DNA of 64,000 nt from Bacteroidaceae bacterium (GTDB taxonomy: Bacteria > Bacteroidota > Bacteroidia > Bacteroidales > Bacteroidaceae): the NCBI GenBank assembly GCA_017442185.1, contig JAFSAT010000025.1:62001-126000 (forward strand). Reading direction: 5' to 3'. This document shows positions 34,594 to 43,746 of this stretch, piece after piece. Within the stretch, counting starts at the first letter, position 1, and each line of letters opens with the position of its first letter. Made by a program: the position numbers and the translations under genes. Under the pieces are notes generated by a model. The model was not told where the DNA came from, ran no database searches, and saw nothing but the letters and a program-made list of their open reading frames with translations.

Positions 34594-35832
34594 TTAATCT
34601 TTATATATAATCTGCTTTACCCCTATCAATTTGTCATATCTGTCGCCGAATGTACGATGATAAACGAGTATCAGGTATTCATTCTCGGTTTGGTAAAAAT
34701 TGCCCTCGACAGGCTCGGTTTGTGCGTGTGTATCATCGTCAGGCAGCCATATATATTGATAGTTGTATACTCCGAATTTCATCAACTGTGTAGATACATA
34801 GGCGCTTGCTTCGTTGTCATACGTCATAATATTGGAGTCTCTAAATTTGTTGCCCCACCAATCGCCAAGCAGGTAATAATCTCCTCCGCTTTTATACGGT
34901 GTGTCTAATTTAAAGTGAACAAGTGCATAGTCGGCTTCTATTGCTGAGCCGCTTCCCTCGAGTGTGTTGGTAAAGAAACGTCCATCTTCGTCATAGTGAT
35001 TAAAATAGCTGCCGGTCTCCTTTTCGGGATATAAATCAACGTGATAAAATTCTTGGTCGTAGGATATGTGTTCAACTCCCATTCCGGGGGAGTAGGGGTC
35101 GGTGATTTCAAAACGACGATATTCGTTTCCGGCATCAAATATAAGTTCTTTCATGTGGCTGTACTCCAATGTGTTGCCGGTTATATATTGGGGTTTGATG
35201 TTTGTTACCTTGTTGTCTGAGCGGCGATTCTGGGTGACAGTCAATTTTATATCCGATGCGGGTGTTTGTATGTTGTAGCCCGAGTGGTTTATAATTATGT
35301 TCAGTTGCTGGTGTGTGCTGTTTCGGTCTATCTCGGTGTCGCTGCTTACGGTGGCGTGTATACTCACCTTATGCTCTACTGCTGCAAAACCGAAAATGGC
35401 CACAGGCTCCTCGTCGGCATCGTCGTCGAAGATTTCAACTTTATAGTTGCCCGATAGCTTCAGCGATACATCCTCGTTGGGCAGACTGAATCGATAGTGC
35501 GTATATTGTTGTGTTGTATTTTCGGAATTTTGCCAATCTTCGATGGGGCGATTGTTGAATCCGTCAAGATAATCTGCCGTAAACAATTCTGATGGTTCCC
35601 AATCGGCGTTGCAGTGTGTTATACGGTAGGTGTAGCGCTTGTATATGTGTGATAATTCGTCGAATGAAAAATCTATCTTGTCGTTGCTGCCTATGTTTAT
35701 AACAGGTGGGGTGTCCCAGCTGTCATTAATTATCATTTGCATGGCGCGTATGGATGCGGAGCGCGACTCTGTGAATTGCGCTGTTGCAACCGTGGGGATA
35801 AAGATGCTTATAAATAATATTAGTTTGTGCAT
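34594..35832 (-). CDS. Type IX secretion plug-like protein (DUF5103 family)
   Basis: 412 residues with signal peptide MHKLILFISIFIPTVATA. Family features of DUF5103 run through the chain: the paired beta domains, TYRITHCNADWEPSELFTADYL near residue 70, HYRFSLPNEDVSLKLSGNY, and a C-terminal second domain with YLLGDWWGNKFRDSN and YQYIWLP. In Flavobacterium the Plug protein closes the periplasmic side of the SprA translocon. This assignment is by family resemblance from memory and the role is inferred. The gene is not near other T9SS genes except porQ, 22 kb away. Confidence 0.75.
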   Translation of the reverse strand: MHKLILFISIFIPTVATAQFTESRSASIRAMQMIINDSWDTPPVINIGSNDKIDFSFDELSHIYKRYTYRITHCNADWEPSELFTADYLDGFNNRPIEDWQNSENTTQQYTHYRFSLPNEDVSLKLSGNYKVEIFDDDADEEPVAIFGFAAVEHKVSIHATVSSDTEIDRNSTHQQLNIIINHSGYNIQTPASDIKLTVTQNRRSDNKVTNIKPQYITGNTLEYSHMKELIFDAGNEYRRFEITDPYSPGMGVEHISYDQEFYHVDLYPEKETGSYFNHYDEDGRFFTNTLEGSGSAIEADYALVHFKLDTPYKSGGDYYLLGDWWGNKFRDSNIMTYDNEASAYVSTQLMKFGVYNYQYIWLPDDDTHAQTEPVEGNFYQTENEYLILVYHRTFGDRYDKLIGVKQIIYKD

Positions 35833-36264
35833 TTTTTAGTACTATGAACTTGGAAACTGTTTGAATTTCTAAAAAATATTTCCTTGATAAAACTGTATTG
35901 TTTGTTTCGCCATTTTTATATTCAAAAATGTCTGTTCTTTTCTTTTTTGCGGTTGCATAACCTGCTATCAGCTCATAAAAAATAAATCAACATACTATTT
36001 TTGCTCTATAAAAATGCGATATAAATTCAAACAGCTTCTTAGTTTTGAATTTATCTCGTTGAATTTTATATGGTTATTCTTTTGAAAATATTTTAATTTT
36101 GAATTTTTGTTTGCTAAGATAGTGAATTAATAGGAATTTGTTGCTATATTTAGGAGCAGTTTAGTATTTATTAAAAGTAGGAAAATAAGGTGTCTTTTTA
36201 TTTTTAGGGGCACATGGCGGGCTATGTAATTTAAACCGCTTCTTGGATATTTGGTATTAGAAAT
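35833..36264. other. Divergent intergenic region holding palindromic element copy B
   Basis: 432 bp, strongly A/T-rich. It holds element B (35853-36040), a further TTTAAACCGCTTCT motif at 36230-36243 close to the plus-strand gene, and a possible minus-strand -7 box TATCTTAG at 36121-36114. That box would give the plug-like gene a leader of about 275 nt. No gene is seen. Confidence 0.55.
35853..36040. repeat. Palindromic dispersed element, copy B (longest)
   Basis: Ends GAAACTGTTTGAATTTCT and ATTCAAACAGCTTCTT are inverted. The interior shares AAACTGTATTGTTTG and TTTCGCCATTTTT with copies A and C, and CTATTTTTGCTCTATAAAAA and GCGATATAAATT with C. It carries about 75 bp more in the middle than C. 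Confidence 0.6.
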
Positions 36265-37098
36265 ATGATGCGTGCAGTAGTTTTTATAATATCGGTGCTT
36301 TTTGTGTTTGCAGTGTCGGCCGAAAATATTTACGAATCTTCGGATAGTGTGCGCGTGGAGCAACTTATGCGCAAGATGCAGTGCTTCGATGGTGAAAAGA
36401 CGCTTTTTGCGGCACGTTGCTTTTTGGGAGTACCATACGTCGCAGGGACGCTGGAGCAGGGTGTCGAAGAGCCGCTTGTTATAAATACTCGTGAATTTGA
36501 TTGTACCACATTTGTTGAGAGTGTGGCTGCGGCTGTGCTTGCCGTCGAGAGGGGGGATGCCACTTTTGCGGCTTTTTGTAGATGGCTCGAGTGTCTGCGT
36601 TATCGAGGAGGGGTGCGCAACGGATACGAAAGCCGCCTGCATTATATTTCCGAATGGGTGGCAGATGCCGGCATAAAGGCTATAATGGATGAGGTGTATA
36701 CCCCCTTGCATACGGCTGTGAAGCATCTAAACCTTGATTTTATGAGCAAGCATCCGGGCAGCTATCCGCGTCTTATGAATGATTCGAGTATGGTAGAGAA
36801 GATTGCCGCATTTGAACAGCTTTTTCGTGGGGTGGATGTGTCATATATTCCAAAAGAATTGCTCGACTGTGCGCCTGACGCTCTTCCAATTGTGGATGGG
36901 GATATAATTGCTCTTGTAACGGCAATTGACGGGCTTGACGTGTCGCACGTGGGGTTTGCTTTTTGGAGAGATGGCAAACTGTCTCTTTTGCATGCCTCAA
37001 GTTCCGAGGGTATGGTGGTTGCCGATTCTCGTACTCTATATGAATATATGAAAGGTAAGAAGAATCATCTTGGCATAAGGGTGTTCAGGCTGAGGTAG
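36265..37098 (+). CDS. Exported DUF1460 protein, N-acetylmuramoyl-L-alanine amidase-like
   Basis: 277 residues (276 if the second ATG is used). Signal peptide VVFIISVLFVFAVSA. The DUF1460 core is an NlpC/P60-like cysteine hydrolase fold: NTREFDCTTFVESVAAAVLA carries the likely catalytic Cys, and VSHVGFAFWRDG the His. LRYRGGVRNGYESRLHYISEW is highly typical. Bacteroides members cleave peptidoglycan fragments. It is monocistronic and ends 9 bp from the convergent glycerophosphotransferase-like gene with no terminator between. Confidence 0.85.
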   Translation: MMRAVVFIISVLFVFAVSAENIYESSDSVRVEQLMRKMQCFDGEKTLFAARCFLGVPYVAGTLEQGVEEPLVINTREFDCTTFVESVAAAVLAVERGDATFAAFCRWLECLRYRGGVRNGYESRLHYISEWVADAGIKAIMDEVYTPLHTAVKHLNLDFMSKHPGSYPRLMNDSSMVEKIAAFEQLFRGVDVSYIPKELLDCAPDALPIVDGDIIALVTAIDGLDVSHVGFAFWRDGKLSLLHASSSEGMVVADSRTLYEYMKGKKNHLGIRVFRLR

Positions 37099-37107
37099 CG
37101 GCACTGT

Positions 37108-38160
37108 TTATTTGCGTTTGATGCGTCCGAAAGTCTTAATGCTTGTATATTTTCTCCATAAATTCACTTTGCGTTCAGTGGGCACTCCGTACCTCTTTAT
37201 GTAGTCTTCGGCTGCCGAGAGCATGCGTTCGGCGACTTTGCCATCTAAATATGGGTCGTAATTCTCTATTATCCATCTGCGTCGGGCTATGGCCTCTTTG
37301 TCGCTTATTGCCTCGGTATAGGCTTTGTGCAGTTCTTGCGGCTCTTGTATATTGCTCCAACATATATGTTTGGATGCAGATTTTAATGTAACGACGGGCT
37401 TGTTCAGTAACAAAAATTCGTATACTGTGGATGATGTGTCGCTAATCATAAGGTCGGCCATCAATTGGTATTTTGTTACACTGAAATCGTCTACCCACAA
37501 TATGTTTTTCTCTGTGGCTGCAAGTTGTTTATACTCCTCTACCCATTCTTTGGCTGTGAGTGGGTGGAATTTCATCATCAGTATTATATCTTCGCTATGC
37601 ACAAGTTGTACGAGTGCTTCTTTTATGCTGTTTAAGGATGTCAGCTTGGGCGAAAATGTTGGGGCGTATAGTACGATGCTGCTTTTGCCGTGTTTTTGTA
37701 GCAGAGCTTTTTTTTCGTTGTCAAAATCGTGCAGGTGCTTTTTTATCCAGTCTTGTTTAGGCCATCCTGTCTCTACAACCTCGAAATTTTTGTGTTTCTC
37801 GGCAAGCTCTTTGAACCGTTTTGTGAAGAACGGCCCCTGTGTGAAGTATGTGTCAAAGTAGTGGCGTATGATGAAGTGCCCTTTTTTCTCTCCTGCATAC
37901 CCATGAAACACTTGTATCTTCACGCCCGGCAGATAGTATGGCACGATGTTTCCCGGAACAAAAATTGCTTCGGGTGAAAAGTCGTAGACCTCTTGTATCG
38001 AGGTGGTGTATTCTACTTCGTCCTTTAGTGGAAACTCCGGAAATTTTGGGGCGTGTACGTACCAAAGTATTTTGTGTGTGCCTTTGGAATAGGCATATTC
38101 GTGTATGGGGTGCAGTATTGCCACTGCATATTTGTTTTCACAAAAAAGTACTATGCGCAT
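37108..38160 (-). CDS. CDP-glycerol glycerophosphotransferase (TagB/F)-like enzyme
   Basis: 350 residues of GT-B architecture. VPGNIVPYYLPGVKIQVFHGYAG holds the N-terminal catalytic-like His. The C-terminal domain has KFHPLTAKEW and LMISDTSSTVYEFLLLNKPVV, the nucleotide-diphosphate binding block of the CDP-glycerol transferase family. Gram-negative Bacteroidales lack teichoic acid, so it more likely adds a polyol- or glycerol-phosphate group to an LPS or capsule glycan. That is inference. There is no signal peptide; it is probably peripheral on the cytoplasmic membrane. Confidence 0.75.
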   Translation of the reverse strand: MRIVLFCENKYAVAILHPIHEYAYSKGTHKILWYVHAPKFPEFPLKDEVEYTTSIQEVYDFSPEAIFVPGNIVPYYLPGVKIQVFHGYAGEKKGHFIIRHYFDTYFTQGPFFTKRFKELAEKHKNFEVVETGWPKQDWIKKHLHDFDNEKKALLQKHGKSSIVLYAPTFSPKLTSLNSIKEALVQLVHSEDIILMMKFHPLTAKEWVEEYKQLAATEKNILWVDDFSVTKYQLMADLMISDTSSTVYEFLLLNKPVVTLKSASKHICWSNIQEPQELHKAYTEAISDKEAIARRRWIIENYDPYLDGKVAERMLSAAEDYIKRYGVPTERKVNLWRKYTSIKTFGRIKRK

Positions 38161-38194
38161 ATATTTGCCGTGTAATATACGTAATGTGAGAAAA

Positions 38195-38241
38195 AAGAAA
38201 AGAGAGATGCCGGAATGGTGCTCCTGCGACCCTCTTTTCTT
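38195..38241. terminator. Terminator after the OmpA-like lipoprotein gene
   Basis: AAGAAAAGAG pairs with CTCTTTTCTT around a GC-rich 27-nt loop. Located between the lipoprotein stop and the start of the next minus-strand gene. Confidence 0.5.
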
Positions 38242-38257
38242 GCTTTGCTAAAAATGT

Positions 38258-38947
38258 TTATTGTAATTGTCCGTTGTTTGCTGCGTTTATCATGGCTTCG
38301 CTGGCATACATGTATACCTCTACTCTGCGATTTTTTGCGCGACCCTCAACTGTCGAATTATCTGCAACCGGTTCTTTTGAGCCGAAGCCTTCGACATTCT
38401 TTATCTGAGCGGGAGAGACGCCCAAGGTCTTAAGATAGCTTGCCACCGAATTTGCACGATTAACCGAAAGGGGGTCATTTATGGCATCGCTTCCGGTAGA
38501 ATCTGTGTGGCCGAATATGGCAACATCTGCATCGTTGTATTCTTTTAATATGTTTGCAAATTCACGAAGATTCTTTTTGGCTTCGGCGTTAAGGTCATAT
38601 TTGTTGGTTGCAAAAAGCACGCCTGAGTCGAATGTTACCTTTACGGCTGTGAGATTGTTTGCATCGGTAACTGTCTCTACCGTTGCATTTTGAATCTCGG
38701 CTGCGGCCTCGGCTGCTTTGTCCATTCTGCGTCCTATGATGGCGCCTGTTCCTGCACCTACCGCTGTTCCCACCGCTGCACCTACCGCTGTGTTGCCTGC
38801 AAGTTTTCCTACTATTGCACCAAGAACGGCACCGCCGCCTGCACCTATCAAGCCGCCTTTGGCTGTGTTATTCATGCTGCCGCATCCGCTCAATAAGATC
38901 AGCGCGCAAAGTGCAGCGCACATTGTTTTTAAACTGAAATTCTTCAT
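38258..38947 (-). CDS. OmpA-family lipoprotein with glycine-zipper domain
   Basis: 229 residues. The lipobox LLSGCGS places the acylated Cys near residue 22. A glycine-zipper stretch follows (about 32-72: GGLIGAGGGAVLGAIVGKLA and similar), then an OmpA C-terminal peptidoglycan-binding domain with TFDSGVLFATNKYDLN, FGHTDSTGSD, LSVNRANSVASYL and GRAKNRRVEVY. It probably ties the outer membrane to peptidoglycan. A minus-strand TATCTTCG at 39024-39017 is a likely -7 box. Confidence 0.92.
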   Translation of the reverse strand: MKNFSLKTMCAALCALILLSGCGSMNNTAKGGLIGAGGGAVLGAIVGKLAGNTAVGAAVGTAVGAGTGAIIGRRMDKAAEAAAEIQNATVETVTDANNLTAVKVTFDSGVLFATNKYDLNAEAKKNLREFANILKEYNDADVAIFGHTDSTGSDAINDPLSVNRANSVASYLKTLGVSPAQIKNVEGFGSKEPVADNSTVEGRAKNRRVEVYMYASEAMINAANNGQLQ

Positions 38948-39399
38948 AATCTATAATTTTATAATGTAAAATATTGCAGTTGAATTATCATACAAATATT
39001 GTGGTATTGTAGTTTGCGAAGATAATGAAAAAATATAAGAAGCAGTTTAATTTTATATTAAATTTATTGGAGGCTGTTTAATTTTATAAAAAACATTTTC
39101 TTAACTGAAACTGTATTATTCGTTTCGCTATTTTTGCTCTATAAAAAATAGCGATATAAATTTAAACAACTTCAAAACCTTTTCTTATGCAACCTCTTAT
39201 AGAGTGAGTAAACTTGTGTGAATAAAATTTACATTTGCCGATATATCCAGCAAAAAATATCATACATCAAAATCCTGATTGAGATTTTGGGAGCATATAT
39301 GAATAAATTTTATTATTTTTGCAACCGCATAGAATGGCTTGTATTTTGCAGGTGCATACATGTTTAAGTCAAGTAAGAAAATAATAGAAAAGTGAAAAT
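38948..39399. other. Divergent intergenic region with palindromic element copy C
   Basis: 452 bp. Holds the -7 box of the lipoprotein gene (39024-39017, minus), element C (39069-39173) with an extra half-copy at 39038-39056, and a TATTTTTG box for proS at 39314-39321, whose nearest TTTG (39286-39289) is 24 nt away. No gene is visible. Confidence 0.6.
39038..39173. repeat. Palindromic dispersed element, copy C with extra left half
   Basis: Left ends AGAAGCAGTTTAATTTTAT (39038-39056) and GGAGGCTGTTTAATTTTAT (39069-39087). Right end ATAAATTTAAACAACTTC (39156-39173). Inside, CGCTATTTTT and AAAAATAGCG (39126-39153) form a strong hairpin. Confidence 0.6.
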
Positions 39400-40878
39400 A
39401 TGGCAGAACTTAAAGATTTGACAAAACGCAGCGAGAGTTATTCACAGTGGTATAACGACCTTGTTATAAAGGCCGACCTTGCAGAACAATCGCCGGTACG
39501 TGGTTGTATGGTTATTAAACCATACGGCTATGCAATTTGGGAGAAGATACAGCGTACACTCGATGATATGTTTAAAGAGACGGGGCATGTAAACGCATAT
39601 TTCCCCCTGCTTATACCTAAATCTTTTCTCAGTCGTGAGGCCGACCACGTGGAGGGCTTTGCCAAAGAGTGTGCAGTGGTTACACACTATCGTCTGAAGA
39701 ATGCACCCGACGGCAGCGGAGTGGTTGTCGACCCGGCTGCCAAGCTCGAAGAGGAGATGATAATACGTCCGACTTCGGAGACAATCATTTGGAGCACATA
39801 CAAGAATTGGATACAGTCGTATCGTGACCTGCCTATCAAAGTGAACCAGTGGGCTAATGTGATGCGTTGGGAGATGCGCACACGACTGTTCCTGCGTACA
39901 GCGGAATTTCTTTGGCAAGAGGGGCACACTGCTCATGCCACGCGCGAAGAGGCCGAGGAAGAGGCACGCACCATGCTTCACGTTTACAACGACTTTGCCA
40001 ATAACTACATGGCGTTGCCGGTGGTGATGGGTGTGAAATCGGCCAATGAGCGTTTTGCCGGTGCACTCGATACATACACAATCGAGGGAATGATGCAGGA
40101 TGGAAAAGCCTTACAGTGTGGAACATCACACTTCCTCGGACAAAATTTTGCCAAGGCCTTTAATGTGCAGTTTGTCGATAAACAGAATAAGCTCGATTAT
40201 GTTTGGGCTACATCGTGGGGCGTTTCCACTCGTTTGATGGGTGCGCTGATTATGACACACTCCGATGATAATGGTCTTGTGCTTCCTCCTGCACTTGCGC
40301 CAATTCAGGTGGTTGTCGTGCCTATATACAAGAATCAAGAACAACTTGATGCCATTAGCGCCAAGGTGAGCGAATTTACATCCGAGCTGCGCAAAATGGG
40401 AGTGAGTGTGAAATTTGACGATGCCGACAATAAACGCCCCGGCTTTAAATTTGCCGAATATGAGCTGAAAGGAGTGCCTGTGCGTTTGGTGCTCGGAGCA
40501 CGCGACCTTGAGAATGGTACCATAGAGGTTATGCGACGCGACACACTCGAGAAAGAGACACGCCCCATCGACGGTATCAGCACATACGTAAAAGAGCTGC
40601 TCGACGAGATACAGAAGAATCTGCACAAAAAAGCGCTTGACATGCGAGAGGCATGCACACGCACAGTCGACACTTATGATGACTTTAAAGTGGAGATAGA
40701 GAAGGGTGGATTTATACTTGCTCATTGGGATGGCACTCCCGAGACCGAAGAGCTGATAAAGAACGAAACAAAGGCAACCATACGCTGTATTCCATTAGGC
40801 TGGGATGAGACGCCCGGTGTATGTATGGTGACAGGCAAACCCTCGGCTCGTCGTGTACTTTTTGCAAGAGCTTATTGA
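39400..40878 (+). CDS. proS: Prolyl-tRNA synthetase, eukaryote/archaea-like form
   Basis: 492 residues, matching the short ProRS type without the bacterial editing insertion. Class II motifs: motif 2 around [25 protein letters not shown], the proline-binding TSE at RPTSETIIW, and motif 3 with [14 protein letters not shown] ... [17 protein letters not shown]. An anticodon-binding domain follows (residues ~290-390) and a C-terminal zinc-like domain ends the chain. It charges tRNA-Pro. Confidence 0.96.
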   Translation: MAELKDLTKRSESYSQWYNDLVIKADLAEQSPVRGCMVIKPYGYAIWEKIQRTLDDMFKETGHVNAYFPLLIPKSFLSREADHVEGFAKECAVVTHYRLKNAPDGSGVVVDPAAKLEEEMIIRPTSETIIWSTYKNWIQSYRDLPIKVNQWANVMRWEMRTRLFLRTAEFLWQEGHTAHATREEAEEEARTMLHVYNDFANNYMALPVVMGVKSANERFAGALDTYTIEGMMQDGKALQCGTSHFLGQNFAKAFNVQFVDKQNKLDYVWATSWGVSTRLMGALIMTHSDDNGLVLPPALAPIQVVVVPIYKNQEQLDAISAKVSEFTSELRKMGVSVKFDDADNKRPGFKFAEYELKGVPVRLVLGARDLENGTIEVMRRDTLEKETRPIDGISTYVKELLDEIQKNLHKKALDMREACTRTVDTYDDFKVEIEKGGFILAHWDGTPETEELIKNETKATIRCIPLGWDETPGVCMVTGKPSARRVLFARAY

Positions 40879-40931
40879 TGATGCGAAAGTGAACATCACA
40901 GTTGTTAATGTAATTTTGCTTATACACTCCT

Positions 40932-42698
40932 ATGCAATATTTAATAATGTCATTAGTTCTGTGGGGCTTGGGGCATGGTGCATATCTGATGCTTAATAAA
41001 GGTATTATGCATAATGCCAAAGGCCAACAATTGCGCCGTTATCTTGTGGCTTCGATATTGGCCGTTGCACCCGCAGGTATTGTCGGAGCAGATGTCTGTT
41101 CTCCGGCAATGCTAATGGTGTTGCTGACGTCGTTAACGTGGATGATAAGCTATCCGCTTATGTACCATTTGACAAACAGACACGCCTCGCCCGAATATGA
41201 CAATCATTTTGATATGGCATTCGGAATATATGTATATGGTTGGCTGTCGGGGCTTTTGATTGCAGTTCCCGGTGCAGGGTATTTTGTGGGCTTTCTGGAA
41301 TTTCTTTTGTTGATGCTGCCAATATCATTATGGATATACTACGTAGTGTGCAAAGGATGTATAGACGCCGCCGGCATGAAAATGTTGCAAGAGACACATT
41401 ACAACGAAATTATAGAATTTATTCGCTCTTTCCATCCGGTGAGGGTTATTCTGTCGGGTGTCGGCATTGCTCTTGTGCTGGCGTGTTGCGTGGCCGTGAC
41501 AATCTCAGATACCCATCTACATGGTAATCTTGAAATCTGGCAGACGATTGCTGTTGTTGCTCTTGTATTGTTCTTTACAGTTTATCTGTGGAAACCGAAA
41601 CGCGGATTGTTTGTGAGAACCGGTGTTGCCGAACTTTACGATGTTGTTAAAGAATATGTCAGCAACAACGAAAAGTATATCAGCAATATGAAGCAGAGAA
41701 CAGAGGGGTTGCAAGTAACGCAAAGGGTAAAAAACGATACGCCTCACAGCATCTTTCTTGTGATTGGAGAGTCTGCATCACGCGATTTCATGAAAGCCTT
41801 CAACAATTCTGTGGATGTGGAAAATACTCCGTGGATGAATAATTTAATGCAGAATGAAAAGCAGTGTGTGATGTTCCCGAATGCCTACGCTTGCGGAACA
41901 CAAACTGTCCCGACGCTCGAAAAGGCTCTTACGGAGTATAATCAATATGATGGCGGACAATTCTTTACATCGTGTTCAATTGTTGATGTTGCCCATAAAC
42001 TTGGTTACAAGGTACATTGGTATAGCAATCAAGGGCATTTGGGCGCAGCCGACACTCCTATTACGCTTGTCGCAAACACCTCGGAGGTTGCAAAATGGAC
42101 TAAACAGGAGCTTAATAAGGTTCAATATGATGAGGCTCTATTGGACTTCCTCGACGAAATAGACTCTGAATGCAATAATTTCGTGGTACTCCATCTTAAA
42201 GGAAGCCATTTTAATTTTGAGAATCGCTTTCCTGAGAAAAATCGTCAGTGGGGCAGGCCGGGTGTTAACGATAATATTGCGAACTATAAAAATTCCATAC
42301 ATTATACCGACAGCGTATTACAACGCTTTTTCGATTATGGATGTAAAAAGCTGAATATGCAAGCTATGGTATATCTTTCCGACCATGGCTGTTCGCCCAA
42401 ACATCCTCGTGAACGCAGTTTTGTTAAATTTATGCATTCGCGTATTCCTTTGATGGTGTGGATGAGTGAGCGTTATATGCAGTTGCACCCCGAAAGAGCC
42501 GAGGCGCTAAGAGCCAACAGCGGATGCCATTGGACAAATGACTTGTTGTATGAACTTGTGTGTGGGGTGTTTGATGTTGAGAGCAATCATTTTAAAGAGA
42601 GTAATTCTTTGGCACATAAGGAGTACTCTCATACAGCCGACACGTTGCTGAATGGTAAGATAAAACTTTCCGAGGATAGCGGAATTATTGATTTGTAA
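40932..42698 (+). CDS. EptA-like phosphoethanolamine transferase (sulfatase fold)
   Basis: 588 residues. Five hydrophobic helices in the first ~215 residues are followed by a periplasmic alkaline phosphatase-like domain. Catalytic features: FLVIGESASRDFM (metal Glu), CGTQTVPTLEKAL with the Thr nucleophile, HLKGSHFNFENRFP, and YLSDHGCSPK with metal Asp-His. This family moves phosphoethanolamine from phosphatidylethanolamine to lipid A or core sugars, lowering surface charge and aiding resistance to cationic peptides. It ends 4 bp from the convergent GT10 gene, so their transcripts probably overlap. Confidence 0.88.
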   Translation: MQYLIMSLVLWGLGHGAYLMLNKGIMHNAKGQQLRRYLVASILAVAPAGIVGADVCSPAMLMVLLTSLTWMISYPLMYHLTNRHASPEYDNHFDMAFGIYVYGWLSGLLIAVPGAGYFVGFLEFLLLMLPISLWIYYVVCKGCIDAAGMKMLQETHYNEIIEFIRSFHPVRVILSGVGIALVLACCVAVTISDTHLHGNLEIWQTIAVVALVLFFTVYLWKPKRGLFVRTGVAELYDVVKEYVSNNEKYISNMKQRTEGLQVTQRVKNDTPHSIFLVIGESASRDFMKAFNNSVDVENTPWMNNLMQNEKQCVMFPNAYACGTQTVPTLEKALTEYNQYDGGQFFTSCSIVDVAHKLGYKVHWYSNQGHLGAADTPITLVANTSEVAKWTKQELNKVQYDEALLDFLDEIDSECNNFVVLHLKGSHFNFENRFPEKNRQWGRPGVNDNIANYKNSIHYTDSVLQRFFDYGCKKLNMQAMVYLSDHGCSPKHPRERSFVKFMHSRIPLMVWMSERYMQLHPERAEALRANSGCHWTNDLLYELVCGVFDVESNHFKESNSLAHKEYSHTADTLLNGKIKLSEDSGIIDL

Positions 42699-42702
42699 TC
42701 TG

Positions 42703-43746
42703 TTATTTTATAAAGGCTTTCTTGTTGAATAGTCGTGCCAAAGTACGTTGTAGTTTGAAGATGTTGCGCTTGATGAGGTAGTTATATATATTATGTATGC
42801 TGTGCAACGAATTTGCAGGCTTAACTGTGATGCTCTTCTTGGGTTTTGAGGGGTCTAATGTGTCGAGACATCGTGCAATGTAGTTGAACATGTTGTATTC
42901 GTCGAGACACATTCTTTTACACTCCCTAAGCAGGGGCTTTGCCGTTTCGTAAGTGTCTTGCGCAAGAAGCGCATCTATGGTTTTTACGCACTCATCAAAG
43001 TTGTTTATGTCTATTGCAGTGTATGAGCCCTCGGGAAAATAGTCGCCTATGTTGGTGCAGCCATAGTAGATGGGGTAGCTTTCACCGATATAACAGTCGG
43101 CAATCTTTTCTGTCCAATAGTATTTGGCAGAGGTGTTCTCTATTACAATTTGGTATTTGTATGGCCGGGTTACCTCTAACTTATCTTGGAAATCTCTGTA
43201 TCCTCGCCCGAATACGTCGAGCTTGTCGCCATAATACTCTTTGAGGCGTTCTACAAATTCGATTCTCTTAAGGTGTCCGCTTGTGAATGCTTTGTTGCTG
43301 CTGACCACCGATATGAGTTTTGTTTTTTGCGGTGTGGGTGTTGCACGCAATGTGTCAAAATCTACAGGCGGTCTTTTTGCTTTTGCTGCGGGCAAGGATA
43401 GTCCGGCGAACCAAGGCAATATTGCCGGGGTGTATATTACGTTTTTGTGTTTCAGTGTCTCCTGGCATGAACAAACGATGCCGAATTGTCGACAATAGTC
43501 GTTGGGGTAGGCGAGTACGTTTAACGGCTCGCTTGTGGTGAGCATAAGATTTTCGGGAGCAACGTTGAAGGTGGTCTTCTTTTTTAATGTCTTGCCGCGT
43601 ATGACAACAAAATCGGGGTCGGGTATAATCTCATTTATGTAGAATAGGTATTTCCCACAAGATGATATACCTTGCTGTCCCTTGGTTTGTCTCAGAAGCC
43701 CTTTGCTGGAGCCTCCTGTTTGTGTTATCAGTATAACTTTATACAT
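42703..43746 (-). CDS. Glycosyltransferase family 10 (alpha-1,3/4-fucosyltransferase-like)
   Basis: 347 residues. The GT10 core motif is at about residues 200-240: YKYQIVIENTSAKYYWTEK, then IADCYIGESYPIYYGCTNIG and FPEGSYTAIDI. This matches the GDP-fucose-binding region of bacterial and animal alpha-1,3-fucosyltransferases. A basic C-terminal tail (LQRTLARLFNKKAFIK) could hold it at the membrane. It overlaps the LpxL-like gene by 8 bp, so the two are coupled and both act on envelope glycolipid or surface glycans. Confidence 0.85.
   Translation of the reverse strand: MYKVILITQTGGSSKGLLRQTKGQQGISSCGKYLFYINEIIPDPDFVVIRGKTLKKKTTFNVAPENLMLTTSEPLNVLAYPNDYCRQFGIVCSCQETLKHKNVIYTPAILPWFAGLSLPAAKAKRPPVDFDTLRATPTPQKTKLISVVSSNKAFTSGHLKRIEFVERLKEYYGDKLDVFGRGYRDFQDKLEVTRPYKYQIVIENTSAKYYWTEKIADCYIGESYPIYYGCTNIGDYFPEGSYTAIDINNFDECVKTIDALLAQDTYETAKPLLRECKRMCLDEYNMFNYIARCLDTLDPSKPKKSITVKPANSLHSIHNIYNYLIKRNIFKLQRTLARLFNKKAFIK

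Noticed and set aside
35853-36040. Invertible promoter flanked by inverted repeats
   Set aside because: Ends are imperfect and variable among copies, no invertase is nearby, and each copy lies between divergent genes with their own boxes. Phase inversion is not supported.
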